The translations under genes were made by a program, and so were the position numbers. This document shows positions 42,517 to 52,409 of a stretch of 64,000 bases of DNA, piece after piece. Location of the stretch: NCBI GenBank assembly GCA_964575025.1, contig CAZNPV010000002.1, positions 62,001 to 126,000 on the forward strand, read 5' to 3'. The notes beneath the pieces are model-generated. The model was not told where the DNA came from. It worked only from the letters and a program-made list of their open reading frames with translations, and did not search any database. Within the stretch, counting starts at the first letter, position 1; the number at the start of each line of letters is the position of its first letter. Source of the DNA: JABMQB01 sp964575025. GTDB lineage: Bacteria; Bacteroidota; Bacteroidia; Bacteroidales; Prolixibacteraceae.

Positions 42517-43974
42517 ATGACTGATTTGGATAACATATTGTTTCATTTGCAATCTCCAAGGGTAATGGGTGAGCAGAAGAAAGATGTTATCGGTCTCTCT
42601 TTTGACTCAAGGCTTGTAAAACCGGGTTCTTTATTTGTTGCCGTTAGGGGGAGTAAGCATGACGGGCATGATTTTATCCCGGTGGCTGTGGAAAAAGGAG
42701 CCGCAGTGATTGTCTGTGAAAAAGTACCTCCGGTATTGGATCCCGAAGTCACTTATATCGAAGTAGAAAACACTGAAAAGAGCCTGGGCCTGATTGCTGC
42801 TGCGTATTACGGACATCCCTCATCCCGATTGAAAGTAGTTGGTATAACCGGAACAAATGGCAAAACCAGCATAGCTACGCTGCTATATCAGTTATTCAGG
42901 GAACTGGGACACAATGCAGGATTAATTTCAACCATTAAATACTGTGCCGGTGATAAAGAATGGCCGGCAACCCATACAACTCCCGATGCGATCATGATTC
43001 AGAACCTCTTTGTGCACATGGTTAATGAAGGGTGTGAATACTGTTTTATGGAAGTTAGCTCGCATGCAATTGTACAAAACCGGATCGCAGGAATTGATTT
43101 TGCCGGTGGCGTTTTTACCAATATCTCCCTCGACCATCTCGATTACCATAAAACATTCGAAGAATATATAAAGGCAAAAAAAAGGTTTTTTGATCAGTTG
43201 CCTGAAAAGAGTTTTTCCCTTATCAATGCAGATGACAGAAATGGAAAAATGATGGTCCAGAATACCAGGGCTAAGGTTGTAACCTATGCAACAAAATCCG
43301 TAGCCGACTATCATTGCAGAGTGCTGGAAACCCATTTTGACGGGATGCTTCTGAGTCTCGGGAGTACAGAATTCTGGACCCGTTTTATTGGAAGATTTAA
43401 TGCCTCCAATCTGCTGGCTGTGTATGGTACAGCTGTTTGTCTTGGCCAGCAACAGGATAAAGTGCTGATTGCACTCAGTAATCTGAATCCCGTCAGAGGA
43501 CGGTTTGAAACCATCCGAAGCCTTGATGGCATAATGGCCATTGTGGATTATGCCCACACACCGGATGCACTGCATAATGTGCTGGAAACAATATCCGGTA
43601 TACGCAAAGGCGATGAACAACTTATTACCGTTGTGGGTGCAGGAGGCGACAGGGACAAGCTGAAACGTCCCCTGATGGCAAAAGAAGCGGTGGATGCAAG
43701 CGATAAAGTAATCTTGACCTCCGATAATCCCAGGTCAGAAAAACCGCAAGATATTATTAATGATATGGAAAAAGGAGTGGATGCCTCGCAGGCAGCCAGG
43801 GTTGTTACCATCGTCAACCGCAGGGAAGCTATAAAAACAGCGGTCATGATGGCCCGCCCCGGCGATATAATCCTGATTGCCGGAAAAGGACATGAAACAT
43901 ATCAGGAGATAAATGGGGAGAGACATCATTTCGACGACAAGGAGGAAATTGAGAAACTATTTGGAATCCACTAA
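42517..43974 (+). CDS. murE: UDP-N-acetylmuramoyl-tripeptide synthetase MurE (meso-diaminopimelate type)
   Basis: A 485-residue Mur ligase that adds the third residue to the peptidoglycan stem. The ATP loop is GITGTNGKTS near 110, the central part has NISLDHLDYH, and the C-terminal domain has TSDNPRSEKPQDI. The DNPR motif marks enzymes using meso-diaminopimelate rather than lysine. It starts 5 bp after ftsI. Confidence 0.95.
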   Translation: MTDLDNILFHLQSPRVMGEQKKDVIGLSFDSRLVKPGSLFVAVRGSKHDGHDFIPVAVEKGAAVIVCEKVPPVLDPEVTYIEVENTEKSLGLIAAAYYGHPSSRLKVVGITGTNGKTSIATLLYQLFRELGHNAGLISTIKYCAGDKEWPATHTTPDAIMIQNLFVHMVNEGCEYCFMEVSSHAIVQNRIAGIDFAGGVFTNISLDHLDYHKTFEEYIKAKKRFFDQLPEKSFSLINADDRNGKMMVQNTRAKVVTYATKSVADYHCRVLETHFDGMLLSLGSTEFWTRFIGRFNASNLLAVYGTAVCLGQQQDKVLIALSNLNPVRGRFETIRSLDGIMAIVDYAHTPDALHNVLETISGIRKGDEQLITVVGAGGDRDKLKRPLMAKEAVDASDKVILTSDNPRSEKPQDIINDMEKGVDASQAARVVTIVNRREAIKTAVMMARPGDIILIAGKGHETYQEINGERHHFDDKEEIEKLFGIH

Positions 43975-43986
43975 GGACTCAGGATA

Positions 43987-45237
43987 ATGGTCTATTACTT
44001 GTATGAACTTTTGAAAAATTTCGATATCCCCGGGACAGGGATGCTTCAGTATATCTCCTTCCGTTCCGGAGGGGCCGTTATCCTGTCGCTGTTCATAACC
44101 ATGGCATTTGGGAAAAAACTGATCCTTTATCTGAAAAAGAAACAGATCGGGGAAGAAATCCGTGATCTCGGGCTGGAAGGGCAGCTAAGTAAACAGGGAA
44201 CTCCGACAATGGGAGGTCTCATTATTCTTCTGTCCATTATCATTCCAACCTTGTTGTTTGCCAAACTTCATAACATCTATATTATTTTAATGTTGCTGAC
44301 TACAACCTGGCTTGGGTTAATCGGTTTTGTCGATGATTACATCAAAGTCTTCCTGAAAAACAAAAAGGGGCTGGCCGGGAAATTTAAGATTCTGGGGCAG
44401 ATAAGCCTTGGTATTATGGTTGCTGCTGCGATGTATTTCAGCGACGATGTATTGGTCCGGGAAAAAATACGTGATACCCGGGGCGATCCGAAACAGGAAA
44501 TCGTAGTTACTTCGGAAGCGGGATCACAGACCCTTGAATATGTTACCCGGGATGTTAAATCGACCCGGACAACCATTCCATTTTTTAAGCTGAATGAATT
44601 TGATTACAAGTGGTTGGTAGCCTGGGCCGGAGAAATGTCGGAATATCTTCGCTGGATAGTGTATGGCCTGGTCATCATTCTCATTATTACTGCGGTGTCC
44701 AATGCTGCAAACCTGACGGATGGGCTTGACGGGCTGGCTACCGGCACTTCGGCTATCAGCGGAGCCACCCTTGGTGTCCTGGCTTATGTGAGTGGGAACA
44801 TTATTTATGCCGAATACCTGAATATTATGTATATCCCTGATATCGGAGAACTTACTGTTTTTATTGCTGCTTTTATCGGGGCAACAGTGGGATTCCTCTG
44901 GTACAATTCCTTTCCGGCTCAGGTATTTATGGGTGATACAGGAAGCCTTGCACTGGGAGGTATACTGGCCGTTTTCTCGGTAATCATACGCAAAGAGATC
45001 CTGATCCCCCTGCTGTGTGGAATTTTTGTGATTGAAAACCTGTCAGTTGTTATTCAGGTCTTATGGTTTAAATATACCCGGAGACGGTATGGAAAGGGAA
45101 GGCGTGTCTTTTTAATGAGTCCGATACACCATCATTATCAGATGAAGGGAATTCCTGAAGCAAAAATTGTTACCCGCTTCTGGATTGTAGGTATTATCCT
45201 GGCTGTGGTTACCATCGTAACCCTGAAGGTCAGGTAG
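43987..45237 (+). CDS. mraY: Phospho-N-acetylmuramoyl-pentapeptide-transferase MraY
   Basis: A 416-residue inner membrane enzyme making lipid I from UDP-MurNAc-pentapeptide and undecaprenyl phosphate. About ten membrane segments are present. Catalytic motifs are GFVDDYIKVF (near 117), NAANLTDGLDGLATG and MSPIHHHYQMKG. It is longer than E. coli MraY (360) because of a loop around 165-215, between the aspartate motif and NLTDGLDGL. Confidence 0.95.
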   Translation: MVYYLYELLKNFDIPGTGMLQYISFRSGGAVILSLFITMAFGKKLILYLKKKQIGEEIRDLGLEGQLSKQGTPTMGGLIILLSIIIPTLLFAKLHNIYIILMLLTTTWLGLIGFVDDYIKVFLKNKKGLAGKFKILGQISLGIMVAAAMYFSDDVLVREKIRDTRGDPKQEIVVTSEAGSQTLEYVTRDVKSTRTTIPFFKLNEFDYKWLVAWAGEMSEYLRWIVYGLVIILIITAVSNAANLTDGLDGLATGTSAISGATLGVLAYVSGNIIYAEYLNIMYIPDIGELTVFIAAFIGATVGFLWYNSFPAQVFMGDTGSLALGGILAVFSVIIRKEILIPLLCGIFVIENLSVVIQVLWFKYTRRRYGKGRRVFLMSPIHHHYQMKGIPEAKIVTRFWIVGIILAVVTIVTLKVR

Positions 45238-45278
45238 TGTGAAAGTCAAAAAAACAAAGGTTTAAAAAATAAAGCTGG

Positions 45279-46613
45279 ATGAAAGACAGGGTGGTAGTAC
45301 TGGGGGCAGGGGAAAGCGGGATAGGTGCAGCTATTCTGGCAAAAAAAAAAGGATGGCAGGTTTATGTTTCTGACGCAGGAAATATAAAGGAAAAGTATAA
45401 AGAAGTTCTTCGAAAATATGAAATCGCATATGAAGAGGGAAAACACACAGAAGAAAAAATCCTGAAGGCGGATCTGGTGGTCAAAAGTCCGGGGATACCC
45501 GATTCTATCCCTCTTTTAAAGGGGATAGAAAAAAAGATACCGGTGATTTCGGAGATTGAATTTGCCGGAAGGTACAACAAGGCAAAAACCATCTGTATAA
45601 CCGGGAGCAATGGCAAGACTACCACCACATTGCTTACTTACCAGCTGTTGAAGGAAGCAGGGTTGAAGGTGGGTGTGGCTGGGAATGTAGGTAAAAGTTT
45701 TGCCCGTCAGGTTGCTGAGGAGGATTTCGAACTCTATGTGATTGAGCTGAGTAGCTTTCAGCTGGACGGAATGGTGGAGTTTAAAGCGGATGTAGCGGTA
45801 TTATTGAATATCACTCCCGATCACCTTGACCGTTATGGAAACAGCATGGAAAACTATATAAACTCAAAATTCCGGATTATACAGAATCAGAGATCTGAAG
45901 ATTATTTTATTTACTGTGCCGATGATCCGGTAATCCGGCAGGAAGTGAGAAAACGAAAAATCAATGCTGTGGCGTTGCCTTTTACACAGGGGAAATTACA
46001 GGGAAACGGCGCAGAATTAGTCGAAAAAAAAATAGTTATACGGTTGAACCAAAAACAATTCAGCATGTCAATTCTGGATTTATCATTACAAGGAAAACAC
46101 AATACCTACAACTCAATGGCTGCAGGAATTGCGGGAATGGTATTTAATATTCGCAACGAACAGCTGCGTGAAAGCCTTGCGGCCTTTAAAGGAGTAGAGC
46201 ACAGGCTTGAACATTTTATGGTTGTTCATGGGATAGAATTTATTAATGATTCAAAGGCCACCAATGTAAATTCAACCTGGTATGCACTCGAAAGCATCCA
46301 TAAACCGATTGTCTGGATCGCCGGGGGAATCGATAAAGGAAACGATTATTCCATGCTTGCCGATCTGGTAAAATCAAAAGTTAAAGGGATTGTATGCCTG
46401 GGAAAGAATACTTCGAAAATTCATGAAGCGTTTAATAAGGTGGTGAAGAATATTGTGGATGTCCACGATATGCCAAATGCGGTAAAATCGGCATACTACC
46501 TTGCCCGCAACGGCGATGTGGTGTTGTTGTCCCCTGCCTGTGCCAGCTTTGATCTTTTCGATAACTATGAAGACAGGGGAATTCAGTTTAAACTGGCTGT
46601 TCGTGATTTATAA
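45279..46613 (+). CDS. murD: UDP-N-acetylmuramoylalanine--D-glutamate ligase
   Basis: A 444-residue Mur ligase adding D-glutamate to UDP-MurNAc-L-alanine. Motifs are VLGAGESGIGAA at the start, the ATP loop CITGSNGKTTT near 108, ITPDHLDRYG and INDSKATNVNS. Length is normal. A 41-bp gap separates it from mraY. Confidence 0.95.
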   Translation: MKDRVVVLGAGESGIGAAILAKKKGWQVYVSDAGNIKEKYKEVLRKYEIAYEEGKHTEEKILKADLVVKSPGIPDSIPLLKGIEKKIPVISEIEFAGRYNKAKTICITGSNGKTTTTLLTYQLLKEAGLKVGVAGNVGKSFARQVAEEDFELYVIELSSFQLDGMVEFKADVAVLLNITPDHLDRYGNSMENYINSKFRIIQNQRSEDYFIYCADDPVIRQEVRKRKINAVALPFTQGKLQGNGAELVEKKIVIRLNQKQFSMSILDLSLQGKHNTYNSMAAGIAGMVFNIRNEQLRESLAAFKGVEHRLEHFMVVHGIEFINDSKATNVNSTWYALESIHKPIVWIAGGIDKGNDYSMLADLVKSKVKGIVCLGKNTSKIHEAFNKVVKNIVDVHDMPNAVKSAYYLARNGDVVLLSPACASFDLFDNYEDRGIQFKLAVRDL

Positions 46614-46625
46614 CCCGGGGGTTGT

Positions 46626-47825
46626 ATGGAATACACGTTTGGAAAAATAGGAAAGGGTGATCGGATTATCTGGACTGTTTTGCTGCTCCTGTCACTTCTT
46701 TCATTATTGATTATTTATAGTTCTACCGGTGCCCTGGCTTACAGGGAGGCTGAGGAAACATGGCATTACCTTATCCGGCACGGGGTGTTCCTGACCCTGG
46801 GATTCGTAATTATTCTTCTGATGGTTCATATTATTCCGGTAAAGCTGTATTCCATTATTTCCCAGGTGTTGGTTTATATAAGCCTTGGTTTGCTTGGACT
46901 GGCTTTTTTTATGAACCTGACTGGCTCCGGAGAGGGGTCCGGAAGAACCCTGGATCTGAAAATTATCTCATTCCAGCCAGCCGAGCTGGCAAAAATTGCG
47001 TTGATCATGTTCGTGGCGCGAATCCTCAGCAAAAATCAAAAATCAAAAAAAGATTTTAAAAAGGCCTTTGTTAAAATTATCATCTATTCAGTCCTTATAT
47101 GTGGGTTGATCTTCCTTTCTGATTTCTCGACCGCTGCATTGCTTTTCCTGACAATCATGGCCATGATGTTTGTCGGGCGGATTCCCTTCAAATATCTGAT
47201 GGCGGTGATTGGTATGGGAATCGTTCTGCTCGTGCTCGTTTATTTTACGGCTGATTATTTTCCATCCCAATTTTCACGTATGGGTACCGTAAAAGGGAGG
47301 ATTGAACGGTTTATTCATGGGGATCCTTCTTCCAGGGAAGGAATCACCCAGGCTGATTATGCCCGGCTGGCAATTTATGAAGGAGGCTGGCTGGGCAAAG
47401 GGCCCGGGCATTCCGATGTCAGTAATTATATGGCTTCAGCCTATAACGATTTTATTTTTGCCATAATCGTAGAAGAATACGGGCTTATTTTCGGAGGAGT
47501 GATCATTCTTCTTTATTTGATTTTTTTTTACAGGGGAGTGGTTATTATCCGGAGAGCCAGGCGAACATTCCCGGCGTTCCTGGTTGCGGGACTTACTTTG
47601 TTGCTTGTTTTTCAGGCGATGATCAATATTGGCGTCTCCACAGGCATTTTGCCTGTTACGGGTCAACCCCTTCCATGGGTAAGCATGGGCGGAACATCCA
47701 TGCTTTTTACTTCCATCGCTTTTGGATGCATACTCAGTGTAAGTTATCAGAACCAGAAAGATAGCCGCAAGATGGAACAACCGGTTCAGATAAATACACC
47801 CGATGAAGATGAATTGATGCAGTAA
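46626..47825 (+). CDS. ftsW: Lipid II polymerase FtsW (SEDS family)
   Basis: A 399-residue protein with about ten membrane segments, the SEDS glycosyltransferase that works with FtsI at the septum. Conserved stretches are ISFQPAELAKIALIMFVAR, FIFAIIVEEYGLI and PVTGQPLPWVSMGGTSM. Its stop lies 1 bp before the murG start. Confidence 0.93.
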   Translation: MEYTFGKIGKGDRIIWTVLLLLSLLSLLIIYSSTGALAYREAEETWHYLIRHGVFLTLGFVIILLMVHIIPVKLYSIISQVLVYISLGLLGLAFFMNLTGSGEGSGRTLDLKIISFQPAELAKIALIMFVARILSKNQKSKKDFKKAFVKIIIYSVLICGLIFLSDFSTAALLFLTIMAMMFVGRIPFKYLMAVIGMGIVLLVLVYFTADYFPSQFSRMGTVKGRIERFIHGDPSSREGITQADYARLAIYEGGWLGKGPGHSDVSNYMASAYNDFIFAIIVEEYGLIFGGVIILLYLIFFYRGVVIIRRARRTFPAFLVAGLTLLLVFQAMINIGVSTGILPVTGQPLPWVSMGGTSMLFTSIAFGCILSVSYQNQKDSRKMEQPVQINTPDEDELMQ

Positions 47826-47826
47826 T

Positions 47827-48927
47827 ATGGAGATAAGACGGATTATCTTAAGTGCCGGAGGAACCGGAGGGCATATCTTTCCTGCCCTGGCTGTAGCAGA
47901 CGAAATACGGGATCGTTTTCCCGGTACAGAGATCCTTTTTGTTGGAGCAACAGGAAAGATGGAAATGGAACGGGTGCCGGCGGCAGGATATAATATTGTC
48001 GGACTCCCTGTAATGGGCTTTCCACGGAAACCTGGTTTACAGTGGGTGCGGTTTTTCCGTATGCTATGGCAAAGCACCAGAAAGGCCCGCCAGATTGTCG
48101 CGGAGTTCAACCCCCACATTGCGGTTGGATTCGGGGGATTTGCCAGTGGCCCGGTTTTGCGTGCCGCCATAAAAAGAGGAATCCCGGCTATGATTCAGGA
48201 ACAAAATTCCTATGCAGGAATTACCAATAAACTGTTGAGCAAAAAAGTAAAAAAGATATGTGTTGCGTATGAGAATATGGAACGTTATTTCCCGGTAAGG
48301 AAACTGGTTCTTACCGGGAATCCGGTAAGGAAATACCTGCAGGTTGATTTACCGGAAAGAGAAAAATCAACCGCTCTGTTTGGCCTTGCTCCTGAAGATC
48401 AGATTCTGCTTCTTTTAGGGGGAAGCCTTGGCGCCCGTTCGGTCAATAACGCCGTGCTGGATAACCTGGAGAAGATCAGAAAGTCTGCGGTACAGGTGAT
48501 CTGGCAAACCGGAGCTTTTTATTACGATGAAATGATACAGAAAACAAAACATACAAAGCCGGAGAATCTTCAGATCCATAAATTTTTGAAACAGATGGAT
48601 ATGGCTTACGGAGCTGCTGACGTTATTATTTCCAGAGCCGGAGCCGGAACCATTTCGGAACTTTGCCTGGTAGGGAAACCAGTTATCCTGGTGCCTTCAC
48701 CAAATGTTGCTGAGGATCATCAGACGAAAAATGCCACAGCCCTGGAAGAAAAAAATGCGGCGGTTCTGATCCGCGATCAGGATATTACAGATACGTTATT
48801 TGATCAGGCTTTTCAATTAATGCGAGACAAAAACAGGCGTGCAGTATTGTCGGAAAATATTAAAAAACTGGCAAAACCCAATGCAACAAAAAATATTGTG
48901 GATGAAATAGAAACCCTGATGAGATGA
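47827..48927 (+). CDS. murG: Lipid II synthase MurG (N-acetylglucosaminyltransferase)
   Basis: A 366-residue GT28 enzyme adding GlcNAc to lipid I on the cytoplasmic face of the membrane. Motifs are LSAGGTGGHIFPALAVA at the start, GFGGFASGPV, IQEQNSYAGITNK and the C-terminal ISRAGAGTISEL. Length is typical. Confidence 0.95.
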   Translation: MEIRRIILSAGGTGGHIFPALAVADEIRDRFPGTEILFVGATGKMEMERVPAAGYNIVGLPVMGFPRKPGLQWVRFFRMLWQSTRKARQIVAEFNPHIAVGFGGFASGPVLRAAIKRGIPAMIQEQNSYAGITNKLLSKKVKKICVAYENMERYFPVRKLVLTGNPVRKYLQVDLPEREKSTALFGLAPEDQILLLLGGSLGARSVNNAVLDNLEKIRKSAVQVIWQTGAFYYDEMIQKTKHTKPENLQIHKFLKQMDMAYGAADVIISRAGAGTISELCLVGKPVILVPSPNVAEDHQTKNATALEEKNAAVLIRDQDITDTLFDQAFQLMRDKNRRAVLSENIKKLAKPNATKNIVDEIETLMR

Positions 48928-48981
48928 AACGAGCCCGGTTCCGATATTTGACGGGACGTTAATAATTTGATATTGAGACGA

Positions 48982-50370
48982 ATGAAACAGGATTGGAGTC
49001 ATATAAGTCATGTATATCTCCTGGGAATCGGAGGAATCGGCATGAGTGCACTAGCCCGGTATTTTATGCATCTGGGGAAATCCGTGGCTGGGTATGACCT
49101 GACAAAAACAACGCTTACTGAGAAACTGGCTTCGGAAGGGATGAGCATTGTCTATGAGGAAAGCAAATCCTTTTTTCCAACGCATTTTAAAAAAAATAAC
49201 ACGTTGGTAATCTATACTCCGGCTGTTCCTGAGAGCCATCAGGTATTCTCCTGGCTGAAGAAAAAGGGATATACGATTTATAAAAGGGCACAGGTGCTGG
49301 GAATGTTGTGCAACACAGGCCGATGTATAGCTGTGGCAGGAACACATGGAAAAACAACGGTCTCTTCTATGTTGGCCGTTATACTTAAAGAATCTTCGCT
49401 CGGGTGTGGTGCATTTCTCGGAGGAATCCTGAAAAACTATGATTCAAACCTGATATTTCCCGAAAAGGATGAACAATGGCTTGTTACCGAAGCCGATGAA
49501 TACGACCGATCCTTTCTGAATCTGATTCCTGAGAGGGTGCTGATCACTGCTATTGATCCGGACCATATGGACATTTATCGGAATACCAGTGAGTTGAAAA
49601 AAGCATTTATGCATTTTATCAGCCAGATCAAAAAAGGCGGGAAACTGATCGTTAATAAAAATGTTGGGTTGAATCATCCGGGACCACAGAAGGTGCAGAA
49701 ACTTACCTATGCATTGGAGGCAGAAGCAGATTATTGTGCTGAAAATATCAGACTGGTTAAAGAAACGTATCGGTTTGAACTTGTTACACCCGGAGGAATT
49801 ATTCCGGACATGATACTGAATTATCCGGGACTGGTGAATGTTGAAAATGCTGTGGCAGCTTCAGCATTGGCATTGGAGTCCGGAGTTACACCCGAAGAGG
49901 TGAAAAGAGGCCTGGCTCTCTATAAGGGAGTTTTGAGACGGTTTGATATACGTTTCAGCGACAAAAACCGGGTGTTGATCGATGATTATGCACACCACCC
50001 AAAAGAACTGGAAGCCGTTATACAATCCGTGAGGAAACGATATAAAGGGAAAAAAGTAACGGGGATCTTTCAGCCTCATCTTTTTACCAGAACCCGCGAT
50101 CTGGCAGATGGATTTGCCCGATCTTTGGATCTGTTGGATACGGCTGTGCTGATCCCGATCTACCCGGCACGGGAAAAACCGATCGAAGGGATTACTTCTG
50201 AACTGATCATCCGGAAGATGAAAAACAAAAATATTCTGTCACTGGAAAAGGAGGAGGTAATTTCCTGGGCTTTGAATACCGAATGGGAAATCCTGCTTAT
50301 TCTGGGAGCGGGCAATATCGATAAAATTGCCGATAGACTAACGAAAGAACTGGAGGCAGCCCATGGGTAG
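48982..50370 (+). CDS. murC: UDP-N-acetylmuramate--L-alanine ligase
   Basis: A 462-residue Mur ligase adding L-alanine to UDP-MurNAc. It has VYLLGIGGIGMSALARYF at the start, the ATP loop AVAGTHGKTTVSSML, TEADEYDRSFL and DDYAHHPKELEA. I chose the ATG at 48982 (MKQDW) over an in-frame TTG 15 bp upstream. Its last 8 bases overlap ftsQ. Confidence 0.95.
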   Translation: MKQDWSHISHVYLLGIGGIGMSALARYFMHLGKSVAGYDLTKTTLTEKLASEGMSIVYEESKSFFPTHFKKNNTLVIYTPAVPESHQVFSWLKKKGYTIYKRAQVLGMLCNTGRCIAVAGTHGKTTVSSMLAVILKESSLGCGAFLGGILKNYDSNLIFPEKDEQWLVTEADEYDRSFLNLIPERVLITAIDPDHMDIYRNTSELKKAFMHFISQIKKGGKLIVNKNVGLNHPGPQKVQKLTYALEAEADYCAENIRLVKETYRFELVTPGGIIPDMILNYPGLVNVENAVAASALALESGVTPEEVKRGLALYKGVLRRFDIRFSDKNRVLIDDYAHHPKELEAVIQSVRKRYKGKKVTGIFQPHLFTRTRDLADGFARSLDLLDTAVLIPIYPAREKPIEGITSELIIRKMKNKNILSLEKEEVISWALNTEWEILLILGAGNIDKIADRLTKELEAAHG

Positions 50371-51103
50371 GAAAATAATAAAAATAGCAGCAGTCGTGGT
50401 GTTTTGTGTCCTGGTCATTTTTACCCTGGCTTTTACTTCCCGGGAGGTAAAGAATGTACATTGTGAAAGAATCGAAGTAAGGTACGACGGATATCAGACC
50501 ATTTCACTGAGCAGGGAGGAAATAATAAAAAGTGTGAACGACAGTATTCTTCAAAAGAGTATCCGGAAGATAAACGCTGAGAAGATTGAGACGGAGGTAG
50601 AAAAAATAAACGTTGTGAAAAATGCCGAAGTGACAAAAAATATAGTGGGGAAAGGGATTGATTTTGAGGGAATCCTCTCGGTTACCGTAACGTTTCGGGA
50701 ACCTGTTTTACGGATTATATCCGGAAACGGGAATTATTTTCTGGATAAAGATAACGTACAGATCCCGGTATCCTCACAATACACGGCTAATGTTTTGGTG
50801 GCCACGGGAAAGATAGACCCGGAATTTGCCGGAAGTCAGCTTCTGGATTTTGTGAATTTTCTTGAAAACGATGATTTTCTGAAAGCTCAGATTAAACAGA
50901 TTCATGTGTTGGATAACGGGGAACTGATCCTGACTCCTTTGGTGGGAGAACACCAGATTGAATTTGGAACAATCGAAAGATACCGGAAGAAGTTGAAAAA
51001 TCTGAAGGCATTTTATGAACAAGTGATTGCTCAGAATAACTGGAATACGTATAAAACGATCAGTGTAAAATACACAAATCAGGTAATCGGAACGAAAAGG
51101 TAA
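50363..51103 (+). CDS. ftsQ: Cell division protein FtsQ
   Basis: A 246-residue bitopic protein with a short cytoplasmic start, one membrane segment (about 6-24) and a periplasmic part. The region after the membrane segment (REEIIKSVNDSILQKSIRKI) fits a POTRA domain and is followed by FtsQ-like strands (SVTVTFREPVLRIIS). Sequence is poorly conserved; the call rests on topology and position between murC and ftsA. Confidence 0.83.
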   Translation: MGRKIIKIAAVVVFCVLVIFTLAFTSREVKNVHCERIEVRYDGYQTISLSREEIIKSVNDSILQKSIRKINAEKIETEVEKINVVKNAEVTKNIVGKGIDFEGILSVTVTFREPVLRIISGNGNYFLDKDNVQIPVSSQYTANVLVATGKIDPEFAGSQLLDFVNFLENDDFLKAQIKQIHVLDNGELILTPLVGEHQIEFGTIERYRKKLKNLKAFYEQVIAQNNWNTYKTISVKYTNQVIGTKR

Positions 51104-51107
51104 CGCT

Positions 51108-52397
51108 ATGGCTTCAAGAGATAAAATAGTTGCGGTTTTGGATATAGGCAGTTCAAAAACAGCTGCTCTGGCTGGAACGAAAAGAGGGGATAAAATGGAA
51201 ATCCTCGGGTATGCAACAGCTGCTTCAAGAGGGATCAAAAGAGGGGTCATACTGAATATTGAGGAAGCCGTTGAAGTGTTGAACAACGTTCTTAATCAGG
51301 TGGAGGATCAGTTTGATGGCGAAATTAAAAGGGTGGATGTAGCCCTGGCAGGTCAGCATGTGAGATCCTGGCAATGCACAATAGGGCACGATATTTCTGA
51401 GTCAGGGATTGTAAGCCAGGAAGACATACACGAAATGATGACCAGGGCAAAAGGATCGTCCCTTCCCCCGGATTATCTCTTTTATCATGTATTGCCTCTT
51501 CATTATATCGTTGATGATGAAACGGAAATTAACCATCCGGTGGGAGTGACCGGGAAAAAACTGGAGGCTGTTTTTTACCTGTGTGCAGCTCCGGAAAGCT
51601 ATAAAATGAATGTGGAAAAAGCGCTGGATAAGATCAGTGTCGGCATAAGGAATGTGGCGATCTCTCCATTGGCTACAGCTGAAGCGGTTTTAACCGAGGA
51701 TGAAAAAGAAGCAGGAGTGGTTTTGCTGGATATCGGCGGCGGAATCACAAAATCAGCTGTCTTCTGTGACGGGGTGCTCTGTCATACCTCCGTAGTGCCT
51801 TTTGGCGGGAACGTACTTACCAAAGATATCAAAGAAGGATGTTCGATCATTCCCCGATGGGCTGAACAGCTGAAAGTTCAGTATGGACAGGCTATGGGGG
51901 ACTTTGCCGAAGAAGAAAAAGTGGTGACCATACCCGGGTACAACGGGTGGAATCCCAAAGAAATTTCCTTCAGAAGCCTGGCATTTATTATTCAGGCACG
52001 CCTGGAAGAGATCCTGGACAGTGTTTATTTTCAATTGGAGAAATCGGGTTATCTGGACAAAATTGGGGCCGGAATAGTCCTGACAGGGGGTACCTCCCGA
52101 TTGCCAAATATTCTGCAGCTTGTCCGTTATCGTACGGGTTTTGATGCCCGCATGGGAATGCCTGTAGTGGATCTTACCGAAAAAAATCGGGATTTGATGG
52201 TTCCGGAATATTATACAGCCCTGGGATTGCTGAAACATTCACTGGATGAAATGGACGAAGTAAAAACCAAAGTTCAGAGAAGGAAGAAACCCAAAAAACC
52301 GTCCAAAGGTTTTCTGGCCGGGAAGATGAATGAGGTGAAAGAGAAAGTGTCCCAGGGGATTATTGATTTTTTTGACGATTCAGATTTGGAAATGTAA
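51108..52397 (+). CDS. ftsA: Cell division protein FtsA
   Basis: A 429-residue actin-like protein that anchors FtsZ to the membrane. It has VAVLDIGSSKTAALAG (phosphate 1), VVLLDIGGGITKSAVF (phosphate 2) and GIVLTGGTSRLPN (adenosine site). The last residues (EKVSQGIIDFFDDSDLEM) form the amphipathic membrane-targeting helix. It is 12 bp before the first ftsZ copy. Confidence 0.94.
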   Translation: MASRDKIVAVLDIGSSKTAALAGTKRGDKMEILGYATAASRGIKRGVILNIEEAVEVLNNVLNQVEDQFDGEIKRVDVALAGQHVRSWQCTIGHDISESGIVSQEDIHEMMTRAKGSSLPPDYLFYHVLPLHYIVDDETEINHPVGVTGKKLEAVFYLCAAPESYKMNVEKALDKISVGIRNVAISPLATAEAVLTEDEKEAGVVLLDIGGGITKSAVFCDGVLCHTSVVPFGGNVLTKDIKEGCSIIPRWAEQLKVQYGQAMGDFAEEEKVVTIPGYNGWNPKEISFRSLAFIIQARLEEILDSVYFQLEKSGYLDKIGAGIVLTGGTSRLPNILQLVRYRTGFDARMGMPVVDLTEKNRDLMVPEYYTALGLLKHSLDEMDEVKTKVQRRKKPKKPSKGFLAGKMNEVKEKVSQGIIDFFDDSDLEM

Positions 52398-52409
52398 AAA
52401 AATACGGTT